The notes below the pieces were generated by a model that was not told the DNA's origin, ran no database searches, and worked only from the letters and a program-made list of their open reading frames with translations. The position numbers and the translations under genes were made by a program. Positions 1-7,713 of a DNA stretch of 27,669 nt are shown here, piece by piece; positions within the stretch are counted from its first letter, which is position 1; each line of letters begins with the position of its first letter. Source of the DNA: an uncultured Flavobacterium sp. GTDB taxonomy: Bacteria > Bacteroidota > Bacteroidia > Flavobacteriales > Flavobacteriaceae. Where the stretch lies: positions 1-27,669 of the forward strand of contig NZ_CAMIHH010000032.1 of assembly GCF_946220915.1 (NCBI RefSeq). Reading direction: 5' to 3'.

Positions 1-141
1 CATTTAAAAAGGGCAATTAGCCATTTAGAAATTGTAATGAATTACATGAGGGTTAATTATGCTATTTCATTTGACAAATCCGAAATTAGGTGCTTAGATT
101 TGAAAGGTGTACCGCTAACAAATTTCATTATTGTCGACTAA
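1..141 (+). CDS. C-terminal end of an unidentified protein (truncated by window edge)
   Basis: The first reading frame is open from base 1 to a TAA at 139-141, giving the last 46 residues of a protein whose start lies outside the window. The tail reads as mixed polar and hydrophobic residues and ends in FIIVD. I do not recognise a family. A perfect hairpin followed by a T-run begins 7 bases after the stop, as expected for the end of a transcription unit, which supports this frame as coding. A non-coding open frame of this length by chance cannot be excluded. Confidence 0.5.
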   Translation, partial: HLKRAISHLEIVMNYMRVNYAISFDKSEIRCLDLKGVPLTNFIIVD

Positions 142-147
142 TATATT

Positions 148-182
148 AAACCCTGATCATTAATCAGGGTTTAATGTTTTTT
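148..182 (+). terminator. Rho-independent terminator
   Basis: The 10-bp arms AAACCCTGAT (148-157) and ATCAGGGTTT (163-172) are perfect inverted repeats around a 5-base loop, followed by six T at 177-182. It ends the transcript of the partial gene at 1-141. It also argues against starting the next gene at the ATG at 174, which would lie in the terminator tail. Confidence 0.85.
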
Positions 183-224
183 ATAAACAAGAAAATCAGC
201 ATCATCTTAACTTTCTTTATTCAA

Positions 225-773
225 ATGTTCGAATACTACCCCTACATAAAATCCCTCCACCTCATTTTTGTGATTACCTGGTTTGCCGGGCTGTTCTATA
301 TTGTGCGGCTGTTTGTATACCATATTGAAGCCAACACTAAGCCTTCACCGGAAAAAGAGATCCTCATAAAGCAATACCAGCTGATGAGCTACCGGCTGTG
401 GTACATCATCACATGGCCGTCGGCGGTGCTGGCAACTATTTTTGCGGTGAGTTTGCTTATAATTACACCCCAGTGGCTACAGCAATCGTGGATGCACGTA
501 AAACTGGCATTCGTATTGCTGTTGTTCCTGTACCATTTAAAATGCCACCAGATATTTAAGCAATTGCAGCGCGGGGAGGTACGGCACACCACAGGCTTCA
601 TGCGGCTGTGGAACGAAGGTGCTACCATCATCCTGTTTGCCGTAGTGTTTCTGGTAATATTGAAAAATGCTGTTAACTGGATATATGGGGTAATTGGCAT
701 CATCCTTTTCAGTATCTTGCTAATGCTGGGGTATAAATTTTACAAACGCATCCGCGAAAGGAACAACTCTTAA
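225..773 (+). CDS. hemJ: HemJ/CopD-like integral membrane protein, putative protoporphyrinogen IX oxidase
   Basis: This is a 182-residue membrane protein with about four to five hydrophobic segments (roughly residues 8-33, 58-80, 92-108, 132-150 and 153-172). The start YPYIKSLHLIFVITWFAG, with His12 and Arg28, and the later HVKLAF with Lys93 resemble the HemJ family, which oxidises protoporphyrinogen IX to protoporphyrin IX in the inner membrane during haem synthesis. Length fits the family. I chose the ATG at 225 because homologues begin close to this point and because the ATG at 174 lies in the preceding terminator tail. The stop overlaps the next start (TAATG, 771-775), so it is probably cotranslated with the histidine kinase. 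The broader alternative is an undefined CopD-family protein. Confidence 0.75.
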   Translation: MFEYYPYIKSLHLIFVITWFAGLFYIVRLFVYHIEANTKPSPEKEILIKQYQLMSYRLWYIITWPSAVLATIFAVSLLIITPQWLQQSWMHVKLAFVLLLFLYHLKCHQIFKQLQRGEVRHTTGFMRLWNEGATIILFAVVFLVILKNAVNWIYGVIGIILFSILLMLGYKFYKRIRERNNS

Positions 774-2281
774 TGAACGAACGCTTTAAAATAAAACGGT
801 GGTCGCTGCGCACAAGGATATTCATGTCAATGATCCTGGTTACGCTCATCGCGTCGTTCCTCATTGCACTTGTAGCCATTTACCAGTTTAAAAAAGAAGC
901 TAACGACTACAATGAGGACCGCCTGGAGCGCAAGGAGTTCGCCATTAAGGAGCATATGAACTACGTGCTTTCCACCACCACCTATCCCATGACATCGGAG
1001 AACCTCCCGCTCATTTTCCGGGAGCGCATCCACGAGCTGGCGAACATCCACGGTATGGAGATCAACATTTACGACCTCAACGGGCATTTGCTCAAATCAT
1101 CTAAAGCAGCCTTTTCTGTCGATACCATCAACAGCACCATTCCACCCGTAATACTGAAAGTGCTACGCGCCACTGCCGAAAAACGTTATGTTGACCCTAA
1201 GTCCGAAAATGGGAAAAAATTCCGCTCCGCCTACAGTTACATCAAGGACAACAAGTTCAAGCCGCTGGGCATCCTGAACCTGCCCTATATTGAAGACGAT
1301 GGCTATTACGAAAAGGAAACCAATAATTTCCTTTGGCGCTTTGTGCAGGTATATTCGTTCATGCTGCTCATATCCATCATCATTGCCTATTTCCTTTCCA
1401 GCTACATTACCCGCTCGATAAAAGAGATTTCTGAACGGATTAAAGAAACCCGCCTGAATGAGGTTAATGAAAAGATCGACCTGGGCGACTCCCCGCAGGA
1501 AATAAGCCTGCTGGTAGATGCCTATAATAACCTTGTAGACGACCTCGACGAAAGCGCCACCAAGCTGGCCCAAAGCGAGCGCGAACAGGCCTGGCGTGAG
1601 ATGGCAAAGCAGGTAGCCCACGAGATCAAGAACCCACTTACGCCCATGCGCCTTACCGTACAGAGCTTCCAGCGTAAATTTGACCCCGAAGCCCCAAATA
1701 TCAGGCAGAAGCTGGACGAATATTCCAAAACGCTCATACAGCAGATCGATACGATGAGCGCAGTGGCATCGGCTTTCTCAAGCTTTGCCTCGATGCCTGC
1801 CCAGCAGAATGAAACGCTAAACGTGGTAAAGATCGTACAGCTGGCGTTGGAAATTTTCAATGAGCCGTATATCACGTACCACAGTGATGAACCGTACATC
1901 ATTACCCGAATGGATCGCACGCAGCTCATCCGCATCATTACCAACCTTGTCAAGAATGCCACACAGGCACTTGACGAAAACCAGGCAAACCCACTGGTAG
2001 CAGTGTATGTGTACCGGGAAGGCAGCATGGCAAAAATTGCGGTAAAGGATAACGGCAAAGGCATCAGCATTGAAAACAAAAACCGTATTTTTGAACCGAA
2101 GTTCACTACCAAGACCAGCGGCATGGGGCTCGGGCTGGGCATCATAAAAAACATTGTGGAGAATTATTACGGCACGATTACCTTTGAGAGCGAGCCGGGA
2201 GAGGGCACTACCTTTTTGGTAACATTGCCAATAACCAATCCCGAGGGCAACGAAATGGAGACAAACAACAAAACAATATAA
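773..2281 (+). CDS. Membrane sensor histidine kinase, NtrY-like, orphan
   Basis: This 502-residue kinase has a first membrane helix at about 14-38, an extracytoplasmic sensor region to about 188, a second helix at about 190-210, a HAMP linker at about 211-262, a HisKA dimerisation domain and a C-terminal HATPase_c domain. The phosphoacceptor is His283 in the motif VAHEIKNPLTP. The ATPase shows the N box NLVKNATQAL (391-400), the G1 box DNGKG (426-430), the G2 box GMGLGLGI (450-457) and GEGTTF (476-481). All catalytic boxes look intact. The H-box resembles the NtrY subgroup. The gene overlaps hemJ by one base and is followed 3 bases later by an enoyl-CoA hydratase. No response regulator adjoins it, so its partner and stimulus are unknown. 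Confidence 0.93.
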   Translation: MNERFKIKRWSLRTRIFMSMILVTLIASFLIALVAIYQFKKEANDYNEDRLERKEFAIKEHMNYVLSTTTYPMTSENLPLIFRERIHELANIHGMEINIYDLNGHLLKSSKAAFSVDTINSTIPPVILKVLRATAEKRYVDPKSENGKKFRSAYSYIKDNKFKPLGILNLPYIEDDGYYEKETNNFLWRFVQVYSFMLLISIIIAYFLSSYITRSIKEISERIKETRLNEVNEKIDLGDSPQEISLLVDAYNNLVDDLDESATKLAQSEREQAWREMAKQVAHEIKNPLTPMRLTVQSFQRKFDPEAPNIRQKLDEYSKTLIQQIDTMSAVASAFSSFASMPAQQNETLNVVKIVQLALEIFNEPYITYHSDEPYIITRMDRTQLIRIITNLVKNATQALDENQANPLVAVYVYREGSMAKIAVKDNGKGISIENKNRIFEPKFTTKTSGMGLGLGIIKNIVENYYGTITFESEPGEGTTFLVTLPITNPEGNEMETNNKTI

Positions 2282-2284
2282 ACC

Positions 2285-3067
2285 ATGAATTACGAAAACA
2301 TACTGGCCGAAAGCAACAGCGGCATTGGGGTAATAACCATCAACAGGCCTGCAAAACTGAATGCACTTAACCGGGCGACCATCCTGGAGCTGCATGAGGC
2401 CTTTAAGGCATTCGACACGGATAAAAAAGTCAAGGTGATCATTGTGACGGGTACCGGTGAAAAGGCTTTTGTGGCCGGGGCTGACATTGCAGAGTTTGCC
2501 GACTTTAATGTTGAGGAAGGCGAAAAGCTGGCAGCGCTTGGGCAGGAATTGCTGTTTGACCTGGTACAAAACCTTGGCACTCCCGTTATCGCGGCGGTTA
2601 ATGGCTTCGCGTTGGGCGGCGGGCTGGAGCTTGCCATGGCGGCACATTTCCGCATAGCAGGCGATAACGCTAAGATGGGCCTTCCGGAAGTATCATTAGG
2701 TGTAATACCTGGCTATGGCGGTACGCAGCGCCTTCCGCAGCTGGTGGGCAAGGGCCGCGCCATGGAAATGATCATGACCGCCGGAATGGTCAATGCCGAA
2801 GAGGCAAAAGCCTACGGATTAGTTAACCATGTAGTCCCTCAGGCAGAGCTTATTGACTTTTGCAAAGGCATCGCAGCTAAAATAATGAAGAACTCATCGG
2901 TAGCGATTGCCAACGCGATAAAGGCGATCAATGCTAATTATGAAGATGGTACAAATGGCTACAACACCGAAATACGCGCTTTTGGGGAATCGTTTGGGAC
3001 TGCCGACTTTAAAGAAGGTACTACTGCATTTTTAGAAAAAAGAAAAGCGGGTTTTCCGGGAGCTTAG
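2285..3067 (+). CDS. Enoyl-CoA hydratase/isomerase family protein (crotonase)
   Basis: This 260-residue crotonase-fold enzyme probably hydrates trans-2-enoyl-CoA to 3-hydroxyacyl-CoA in fatty-acid or short-chain acyl-CoA breakdown in the cytoplasm. The oxyanion-hole segments AFVAGADIAEF (61-71) and NGFALGGGLELAM (106-118) are present. Glu115 (GGGLEL) and Glu135 (LPEVSLGVIPG) match the two catalytic glutamates of mitochondrial crotonase, with the same 20-residue spacing, so true hydratase activity is likely. The length is typical. It starts 3 bases after the histidine kinase stop and is last in the operon, with a strong terminator 30 bases downstream. Exact substrate chain length cannot be read from sequence. 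Confidence 0.93.
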   Translation: MNYENILAESNSGIGVITINRPAKLNALNRATILELHEAFKAFDTDKKVKVIIVTGTGEKAFVAGADIAEFADFNVEEGEKLAALGQELLFDLVQNLGTPVIAAVNGFALGGGLELAMAAHFRIAGDNAKMGLPEVSLGVIPGYGGTQRLPQLVGKGRAMEMIMTAGMVNAEEAKAYGLVNHVVPQAELIDFCKGIAAKIMKNSSVAIANAIKAINANYEDGTNGYNTEIRAFGESFGTADFKEGTTAFLEKRKAGFPGA

Positions 3068-3096
3068 CAATGCTTAATTGACAAAAGACCTACCTT

Positions 3097-3122
3097 GCCC
3101 GGACATCCTGTTCCGGGCTTTT
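3097..3122 (+). terminator. Rho-independent terminator of the hemJ-kinase-hydratase operon
   Basis: GCCCGGA (3097-3103) pairs with TCCGGGC (3112-3118) around an 8-base loop, followed by TTTT at 3119-3122. It lies between convergent genes. No T-run is present on the minus side, so it mainly serves the plus-strand operon. Confidence 0.85.
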
Positions 3123-3138
3123 CATTAAAGCAGCATGC

Positions 3139-3786
3139 CTACCGCTCCCCTTTCCATTCGCCGTAAAACTGCTCCAGGAATGCTTCCATGTATTGATGCC
3201 TTGCCTCGGCTATTTGTTTACCGGTTGTGGTGTTCATCCGCTCCCTGAGCAGAAGCAATTTTTCATAAAAGTGATTGATGGTGGGCGCAGTAGTTTTTTT
3301 GTACTCTTCTTTATCCATAGTAAGGTTAGGTGGTATCGCCGGATCATACAGCGCACGGTTTTTAAAACCACCATAGTTAAATGCACGGGCAATTCCTATA
3401 GCTCCCAAGGCATCGAGCCTGTCGGCATCCTGAACGATATCCAGTTCGGCCGAATCAAATTTCCGTTCGAAATTCCCACCTTTAAACGATATATTTTCTA
3501 TGATGTTTACTACATGGATGATAGTGTCCTCTGCCACTCCCTGTGCCGAAAGGAACCGCCATGCCAGTGTAGGCCCCACGGTCTCATCGCCATCGTGAAA
3601 CTTGCTATCGGCAATGTCGTGTAGCAGCGCACCCAGCTGTACAACAAGCAGGTCGCATTCCTCGCCTTCTGCAATGAGCATGGCATTATTATATACCCGC
3701 TCTATGTGGAACCAGTCGTGACCCCCTTCGGCCTGGGCAAGCTGTGCTTTTACAAAGGCTATGGTAATGTCTATCAGGTTGGTCAT
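3139..3786 (-). CDS. HD-domain phosphohydrolase of unknown substrate
   Basis: This 215-residue cytoplasmic protein belongs to the HD superfamily of metal-dependent phosphohydrolases. The signature residues are His23 and His27 (GGHDWFHIERV), the HD dyad His56-Asp57 (LLHDIAD), and the downstream acidic patch at 120-128 (DADRLDALG). This arrangement resembles the YedJ/YpgQ-type HD proteins, for which nucleotide pyrophosphohydrolase activity has been described in some members. The metal ligands appear intact. It stands alone, convergent with the enoyl-CoA hydratase and 300 bases downstream of the desaturase, with a palindromic repeat in the gap. I would not assign a substrate. Confidence 0.88.
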   Translation of the reverse strand: MTNLIDITIAFVKAQLAQAEGGHDWFHIERVYNNAMLIAEGEECDLLVVQLGALLHDIADSKFHDGDETVGPTLAWRFLSAQGVAEDTIIHVVNIIENISFKGGNFERKFDSAELDIVQDADRLDALGAIGIARAFNYGGFKNRALYDPAIPPNLTMDKEEYKKTTAPTINHFYEKLLLLRERMNTTTGKQIAEARHQYMEAFLEQFYGEWKGER

Positions 3787-3894
3787 GGCAGCGGGATTTT
3801 TGTCACAAATTACACTAATTTTCGTGAATGGATAAACCTTTAACTGAATATTAATAGCAATTTATTTCTAGTTTTTACTATTTAATAGTTTTGT

Positions 3895-4044
3895 TTTTTA
3901 CCACAAGGTGCACAAAGTTTTTGCACGATGTTCACAAGGCGGTGCGTGTAAAGCTCACAGAGCGGGGAAAGGCGTTGTATCCTTGTTCGCATTAGCCATT
4001 ATTGTGTCCTTTGTGAAAAAACTTTGTGCACCTTGTGGTAAAAA
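3895..4044. repeat. 150-bp palindromic intergenic repeat (CACAAAG type)
   Basis: Two perfect 28-bp inverted arms, at 3895-3922 and 4017-4044, contain ACCACAAGGTGCACAAAG and its complement and flank about 94 bases. A second, imperfect pair lies just inside (TTCACAAGG at 3931 and CCTTTGTGAA at 4008). It fills most of the 304-base gap between the desaturase and the HD gene. Only the two AT-rich stretches on either side remain. No transposase is encoded. Such CACAAAG-rich palindromes are, to my knowledge, dispersed in Flavobacterium-type genomes. It could be a MITE-like or REP-like element. Confidence 0.7.
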
Positions 4045-4058
4045 TAGCAACCCGTAGT

Positions 4059-4085
4059 AAAAAGAAAGCCGCAAAATGCAGCTTT
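4059..4085 (-). terminator. Probable terminator of the plsC-desaturase operon
   Basis: Read on the minus strand, an AAAGC-type stem (positions 4085-4078 with 4072-4065, one mismatch) with an AT loop is followed by a run of five T (4063-4059). It starts 5 bases after the desaturase stop. Confidence 0.6.
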
Positions 4086-4090
4086 CATCA

Positions 4091-5086
4091 TTATTTTACC
4101 AAAGCAGGTGTTACCCACTTGAATATATGCGATTCTTCAGGGATGACCAGCCTCTCGGAAATGCGTGCCATACGGTCCGGCAGCTTCATGAGGAAGTCGC
4201 GCGCCTTCTCGGCCTCGGCGGTTAGCCCGTTGATCTTGTCAATTTGCCATTTCTCTATCAGCTTACGGAGTATGTCTACATAATCCATAGCGGTATACAC
4301 CCCTATTCGTTGTGCCGAATCAGAGAACTGCTCGAACGCCTGGCCTATCTGCTGGCCTGATTCCCTGAGGAAATGAGCCGGCATAACGATCTTTTGTTTC
4401 ATCATGTACTGGAAAGCCAGCATCATCTCGCTGGGATCTACCTGGAAAATGCGGCTGATGAACTCGCTGTAGGCCATGTGGTGGCGCATCTCGTCGCCTG
4501 CAATGAGGCGGCAGGTTTTAGACAGCTTGTTATCGCCATATTTCTTGGCAAGCTGCGATACACGGTTGTGCGATATGTAGGTGGCAAGCTCCTGGAAGCT
4601 GGTATATACAAAGTTTTTGTACGGGTCACGGTCGGTCCCGATGTCAAAGCCGTCATTGATCAGGTGCTGGGTGGTCATTTCCACTTCGCGCATGTTCACA
4701 CGGCCCGAAAGGTACAGGTATTTGTTAAGCACATCTCCGTGACGGTTCTCTTCGCCCGTCCAGCTGCGCACCCATTTGGACCATCCGTTACCGCCTTCAT
4801 CTACCTGGTTGATGCCTTCTACGGTCATTAGCCATGATTCGTAGGTAGGCAGGGCTTCTTCGGTAATGGTATCGCCTACCATTACCACCCAAAAGTCATA
4901 AGGCAGGTCTTTGGCGATCTCACGAAGCTCTTTTACCTCATCATAAAAGCCCTCGCTTTGCGGATCGGGTAGCAGGTCGGTAGGCTGCCAGATCTTTTCA
5001 ACAGGAATGAGGTAGTCGTCAACAAAAGTGTTGATGTCCTTTTCGAGCAGCTGCATCACCTCAAGCCTTACATTTTGTATAGACAT
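4091..5086 (-). CDS. Acyl-ACP desaturase (fatty acid desaturase type 2)
   Basis: This 331-residue soluble ferritin-like di-iron enzyme introduces a double bond into acyl-carrier-protein-bound fatty acids using O2 and reduced ferredoxin. Both iron-binding repeats are visible: the EENRH motif (Glu113 to His116, inside WTGEENRHG) and the DEMRH motif (Glu199 to His202, inside GDEMRHH). Further helix carboxylates lie at Glu76/77 and at about Glu166. The length fits the stearoyl-ACP desaturase family (about 330-360 without a transit peptide). It is second in an operon, 6 bases after plsC, so it probably makes unsaturated chains for the membrane lipids assembled by that acyltransferase. Chain length and double-bond position cannot be read from sequence. 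Confidence 0.92.
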   Translation of the reverse strand: MSIQNVRLEVMQLLEKDINTFVDDYLIPVEKIWQPTDLLPDPQSEGFYDEVKELREIAKDLPYDFWVVMVGDTITEEALPTYESWLMTVEGINQVDEGGNGWSKWVRSWTGEENRHGDVLNKYLYLSGRVNMREVEMTTQHLINDGFDIGTDRDPYKNFVYTSFQELATYISHNRVSQLAKKYGDNKLSKTCRLIAGDEMRHHMAYSEFISRIFQVDPSEMMLAFQYMMKQKIVMPAHFLRESGQQIGQAFEQFSDSAQRIGVYTAMDYVDILRKLIEKWQIDKINGLTAEAEKARDFLMKLPDRMARISERLVIPEESHIFKWVTPALVK

Positions 5087-5092
5087 AATCTT

Positions 5093-5827
5093 CTAATTTT
5101 TTATTCCTTGTACCACTGCATTCTCTGTCCGCTCCATCACTTCAGCAAAAGGAATATCTTTAATAGCAAAAGGTTCCTGTACCGTGAAAGTCAACCGGTT
5201 GCCCAATCCCAACGGGAACTGTCCGAAACGCACCAACTTCCATGAATTGTTGATGCTAACCGGCACAATGTACGCAGACGGGGCATATTTGCAAAGTATT
5301 TTAAGACCGTTTTCAGAAAAGCGCTTTGGCACTCCGGTCTTGCTCCTTGTACCTTCCGGGAAAATAACTGCCGAACGTTTGTGCTTCTCTATGTACTCGG
5401 CTATTTGCTTTATGGCAGGCAACGCCTGCTTAGGATCTTTACGGTCTATCAAAACGCTGCCACCATGCCTTAAATTGTATGATACGCTGGGTATTCCTTT
5501 ACCTAACTCTTTCTTGCTTATGAATTTAGGATGCACCTTGCGCATGAACCAGATAATGGGCGGTATGTCATACATACTTTGGTGGTTGGCAACGAGTATG
5601 ATCGGAACACCCAAAGGAAGGCGTTCTCTGTAACGGATATCATAGGTAGTGCCCAGTATATGGGTGGTGCGCACCAGGCAGCCATTGAGCAGGTCAACGC
5701 TTTTTTTATGGGCCTGGTAGCCGAATACGTTGAGGCATATCCACTGGATGGGATGGAAAATGAGGAGCATTATTAAAAATGCCAGGTAAAAAATTACAGA
5801 TAAAGGATAGGACAGTATCTTTTCCAT
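5093..5827 (-). CDS. plsC: 1-acyl-sn-glycerol-3-phosphate acyltransferase
   Basis: This 244-residue membrane-associated enzyme transfers an acyl chain to lysophosphatidic acid to make phosphatidic acid. The catalytic motif I NHQSMYD (Asn81, His82, Asp87; the HX4D box) and motif III FPEGTRS (156-162) are intact, and an IDRKD segment follows motif II. A hydrophobic N-terminal segment (about 8-34) should anchor it in the inner membrane. Length is standard for PlsC. It is the first gene of a two-gene operon with the acyl-ACP desaturase, which starts 6 bases downstream. A related lysophospholipid acyltransferase role is possible, but the motif set is the canonical one. Confidence 0.92.
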   Translation of the reverse strand: MEKILSYPLSVIFYLAFLIMLLIFHPIQWICLNVFGYQAHKKSVDLLNGCLVRTTHILGTTYDIRYRERLPLGVPIILVANHQSMYDIPPIIWFMRKVHPKFISKKELGKGIPSVSYNLRHGGSVLIDRKDPKQALPAIKQIAEYIEKHKRSAVIFPEGTRSKTGVPKRFSENGLKILCKYAPSAYIVPVSINNSWKLVRFGQFPLGLGNRLTFTVQEPFAIKDIPFAEVMERTENAVVQGIKN

Positions 5828-5929
5828 CGAAGGATTTAAAAATTCCCGTAAAAGTAAATCCTTTTTATGGAATACGAAAAAGTTTTAGTATGCAGGCATA
5901 GCGGATGTGATGAAGATCATTTTTACAAG

Positions 5930-5956
5930 AAAAAAACCACGCCGTTAAGCGTGGTT
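5930..5956 (-). terminator. Rho-independent terminator of the bacilliredoxin gene
   Basis: On the minus strand, AACCACGC (5956-5949) pairs perfectly with GCGTGGTT (5942-5935) around a 6-base loop and runs into a T-tract (5936-5930). It lies 22 bases after the stop of the bacilliredoxin. Confidence 0.88.
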
Positions 5957-5978
5957 GATATAAATTTAAAACTGTTGC

Positions 5979-6389
5979 TTAACAAAACTCGTCGTAAGCG
6001 TCTTTCAGGTTTTCTGCGATCATCTCGGCAGGGCGGCCTTCAATGTGGTGGCGCTCCAGCATATGTACCAATTCGCCGTTTTTGAACAGGGCCATGCTTG
6101 GCGATGATGGTGGGAACGGGAACATTTGTGTCCTGGCCTCATCTACCGCTTCTTTGTCTACACCGGCAAAAACCGTGATCAGGTGATCGGGCTTTTTGGC
6201 TCCGTCAAGGCTCATTTTCGCGCCTGGGCGAGCATTGCGCGCTGCACAGCCGCATACTGAGTTGACTACCACAAGTGTAGTGCCTTCTTTAGACAACGCG
6301 TCCTTCACGTCGCCCGCTGTATATAGTTCTTCAAAGCCTGCGTCGGCAAGTTCCGCGCGCATTGGCTTTACCAATTCTTCAGGATACAT
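5979..6389 (-). CDS. BrxA/BrxB-family bacilliredoxin (YphP/YqiW family)
   Basis: This 136-residue thioredoxin-fold protein carries the CGC active site Cys46-Gly47-Cys48 in NSVCGCAARNARPG, the signature of the BrxA/BrxB (formerly DUF1094) family. In Firmicutes these proteins remove bacillithiol from mixed disulfides on proteins. Bacteroidota homologues are common, and several members of that phylum also have bacillithiol genes. The length is typical. It is a single-gene unit with its own -7 promoter element (6415-6422) and a strong terminator. It precedes nothing obviously redox-related, so the physiological partner here is inferred from family only. Confidence 0.9.
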   Translation of the reverse strand: MYPEELVKPMRAELADAGFEELYTAGDVKDALSKEGTTLVVVNSVCGCAARNARPGAKMSLDGAKKPDHLITVFAGVDKEAVDEARTQMFPFPPSSPSMALFKNGELVHMLERHHIEGRPAEMIAENLKDAYDEFC

Positions 6390-6414
6390 AGTTTAATTAA
6401 TTAAAATTATAGGG

Positions 6415-6422
6415 CAAAGATA
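6415..6422 (-). promoter_or_regulatory. Bacteroidota-type -7 element for the bacilliredoxin gene
   Basis: The minus strand reads TATCTTTG, an exact match to the TAnnTTTG consensus, 25 bases upstream of the start codon. No clear TTTG -33 element is seen. A perfect 14-bp palindrome ATAATTGCAATTAT lies just upstream at 6442-6455. Confidence 0.55.
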
Positions 6423-6495
6423 CGGAAATTTCATCTGAAATATAATTGCAATTATTTTTATTACAGATATATGGGAGGGAGCATGGATGATAACT

Positions 6496-7644
6496 TCAGG
6501 TTTTGAATATACGATTGAATAATGCTTTTAGGAACAATCCTTTAGGGCATTGCCCTATTACCTTCAAATCTTCTGCAACCGTAGTTTCCTCGTCCAGGAA
6601 TTTAAATACCGGGGCCGCATCCCCTTTTTTAAACATTGCCGAAAAAATCCCGGCCCCTTTGTGGTTTTTCCCTGCCAGTATATCCAGCAATAAAAGGTCG
6701 TAAAACCAAAACCGGTTTTTTTTATGGAAATGCCTCATGTCATGATCGTGACCGGCCAGGAAGCTGACAAGCCTTGCCGACAGTTTATCGGCATTTCGAA
6801 AAGTGTAGCCTGTGCTGGCCTTGGTCCAGCCGCCTGCCGAACCGATATGTAAGATGTTTTTTGTGTTGTTCTTCCAAAACGGGTAGCAAGTCATCGGTAT
6901 GCTGCCGCTCTCTGTATCAATGATTTCGTAGGATGCCGCTCCAAGGTCACTGAGGTATTCTTTTATGGCATCTTCATATTCTTCCGTTGGCAGAAGGTCT
7001 CCTGAAAACAGCGTATACTCTACAAGGGCTTCATTTTCAGAAAAAGGCAGCACATACATAAAACGGGTATTGCCTTTTTGCCGGATGCTAAAATCCATGA
7101 ATACAGGCTTACCTGCATCGAAAACCTTCTGATCTGTCCTTACATGCCAGCCAATGAAATGCTGCTGCAATACAGGATATTTGTTTTGCAATGCCGGAAG
7201 ATTTGGGTTATAGATACTATTGAATAGCGTATTACAGGTATAGCTTTCTGTTTCGGTTGTAACCAACACATTTTCTGCTGTATCTGTAACATCCATGACC
7301 TTTTGGTTAAGGAATCCAATATTGGGATGCTTGCGAAGTTCTTCAAATATGGAATTATAAAAATCGATGCCACGTACCATCTTATAGGCATAGCCATCAA
7401 AGTCCAGATTGATCCGCCATTGTTCGTTGGCAAAAACGGCAGTGTCCCACCGGCGTTTGAGTATATTGTCCCAGTTTCCGGCTCCCTTTTGCCAAAAACA
7501 CCAGGTGCGGTCATTGCTTTTTTTTGGATCGGGGTCAATAAGCAGGATATTGGATTTCTTGAACCTTCCGCTCATTGCCATTTTATAGGCGGTCAGTAAG
7601 GATGCGAGTCCTGCACCTGCAAAAATGTAATGGTAATGCTTCAT
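6496..7644 (-). CDS. crtY: Lycopene beta-cyclase, CrtY family
   Basis: This protein of about 382 residues resembles the FAD-dependent CrtY-type lycopene cyclases, which close the ends of lycopene to make beta-carotene-type rings. The N-terminus YHYIFAGAGLASLLTAYKMA is the dinucleotide-binding segment (GAGLAS), followed by LLIDPDPK and the conserved NDRTWCFW. Further on are the segment around FYVL/LPFSENEALVEYTLFS and the C-terminal motif GSAGGWTKASTGYTF, all typical of the family. I place the start at the ATG at 7644. An upstream in-frame ATG at 7686 would add 14 unmatched residues. It stands alone, without other carotenoid genes, and is divergent from the dtxR regulator. Confidence 0.88.
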   Translation of the reverse strand: MKHYHYIFAGAGLASLLTAYKMAMSGRFKKSNILLIDPDPKKSNDRTWCFWQKGAGNWDNILKRRWDTAVFANEQWRINLDFDGYAYKMVRGIDFYNSIFEELRKHPNIGFLNQKVMDVTDTAENVLVTTETESYTCNTLFNSIYNPNLPALQNKYPVLQQHFIGWHVRTDQKVFDAGKPVFMDFSIRQKGNTRFMYVLPFSENEALVEYTLFSGDLLPTEEYEDAIKEYLSDLGAASYEIIDTESGSIPMTCYPFWKNNTKNILHIGSAGGWTKASTGYTFRNADKLSARLVSFLAGHDHDMRHFHKKNRFWFYDLLLLDILAGKNHKGAGIFSAMFKKGDAAPVFKFLDEETTVAEDLKVIGQCPKGLFLKALFNRIFKT

Positions 7645-7690
7645 TTCTATCAAATTTAGCATATTTGGCAGAATTTTAGCACTCAAATAT

Positions 7691-7709
7691 TTAGGTTAGC
7701 CTAAAAATT
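7691..7709. promoter_or_regulatory. Candidate DtxR/IdeR-type operator
   Basis: TTAGGTTAGCCTAA begins at 7691 and is an inverted repeat (TTAGG-N4-CCTAA). Aligned to the published 19-base DtxR/IdeR consensus TTAGGTTAGSCTAACCTAA, the first 14 positions match. The site lies immediately upstream of the TATATTTG -7 element (7714-7721) of a DtxR-family gene, where a bound repressor would cover the promoter. The divergent crtY start is 47 bases away. The match is seen by eye; binding is inferred. Confidence 0.7.
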
Positions 7710-7713
7710 AATT

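Noticed and set aside
174..224. 17 extra N-terminal residues for the HemJ-like protein, using the ATG at 174
   Set aside because: That ATG falls in the tail of the upstream terminator, and the conserved family start YPYIKSLHL follows the ATG at 225 directly.
3895..4044. A CRISPR array or IS element in the repeat-bearing gap
   Set aside because: There are only two inverted arms, no regularly spaced direct repeats, and no transposase.
5867..6085. A 72-residue plus-strand ORF near the bacilliredoxin
   Set aside because: It crosses the bacilliredoxin terminator and runs antisense to its coding region.
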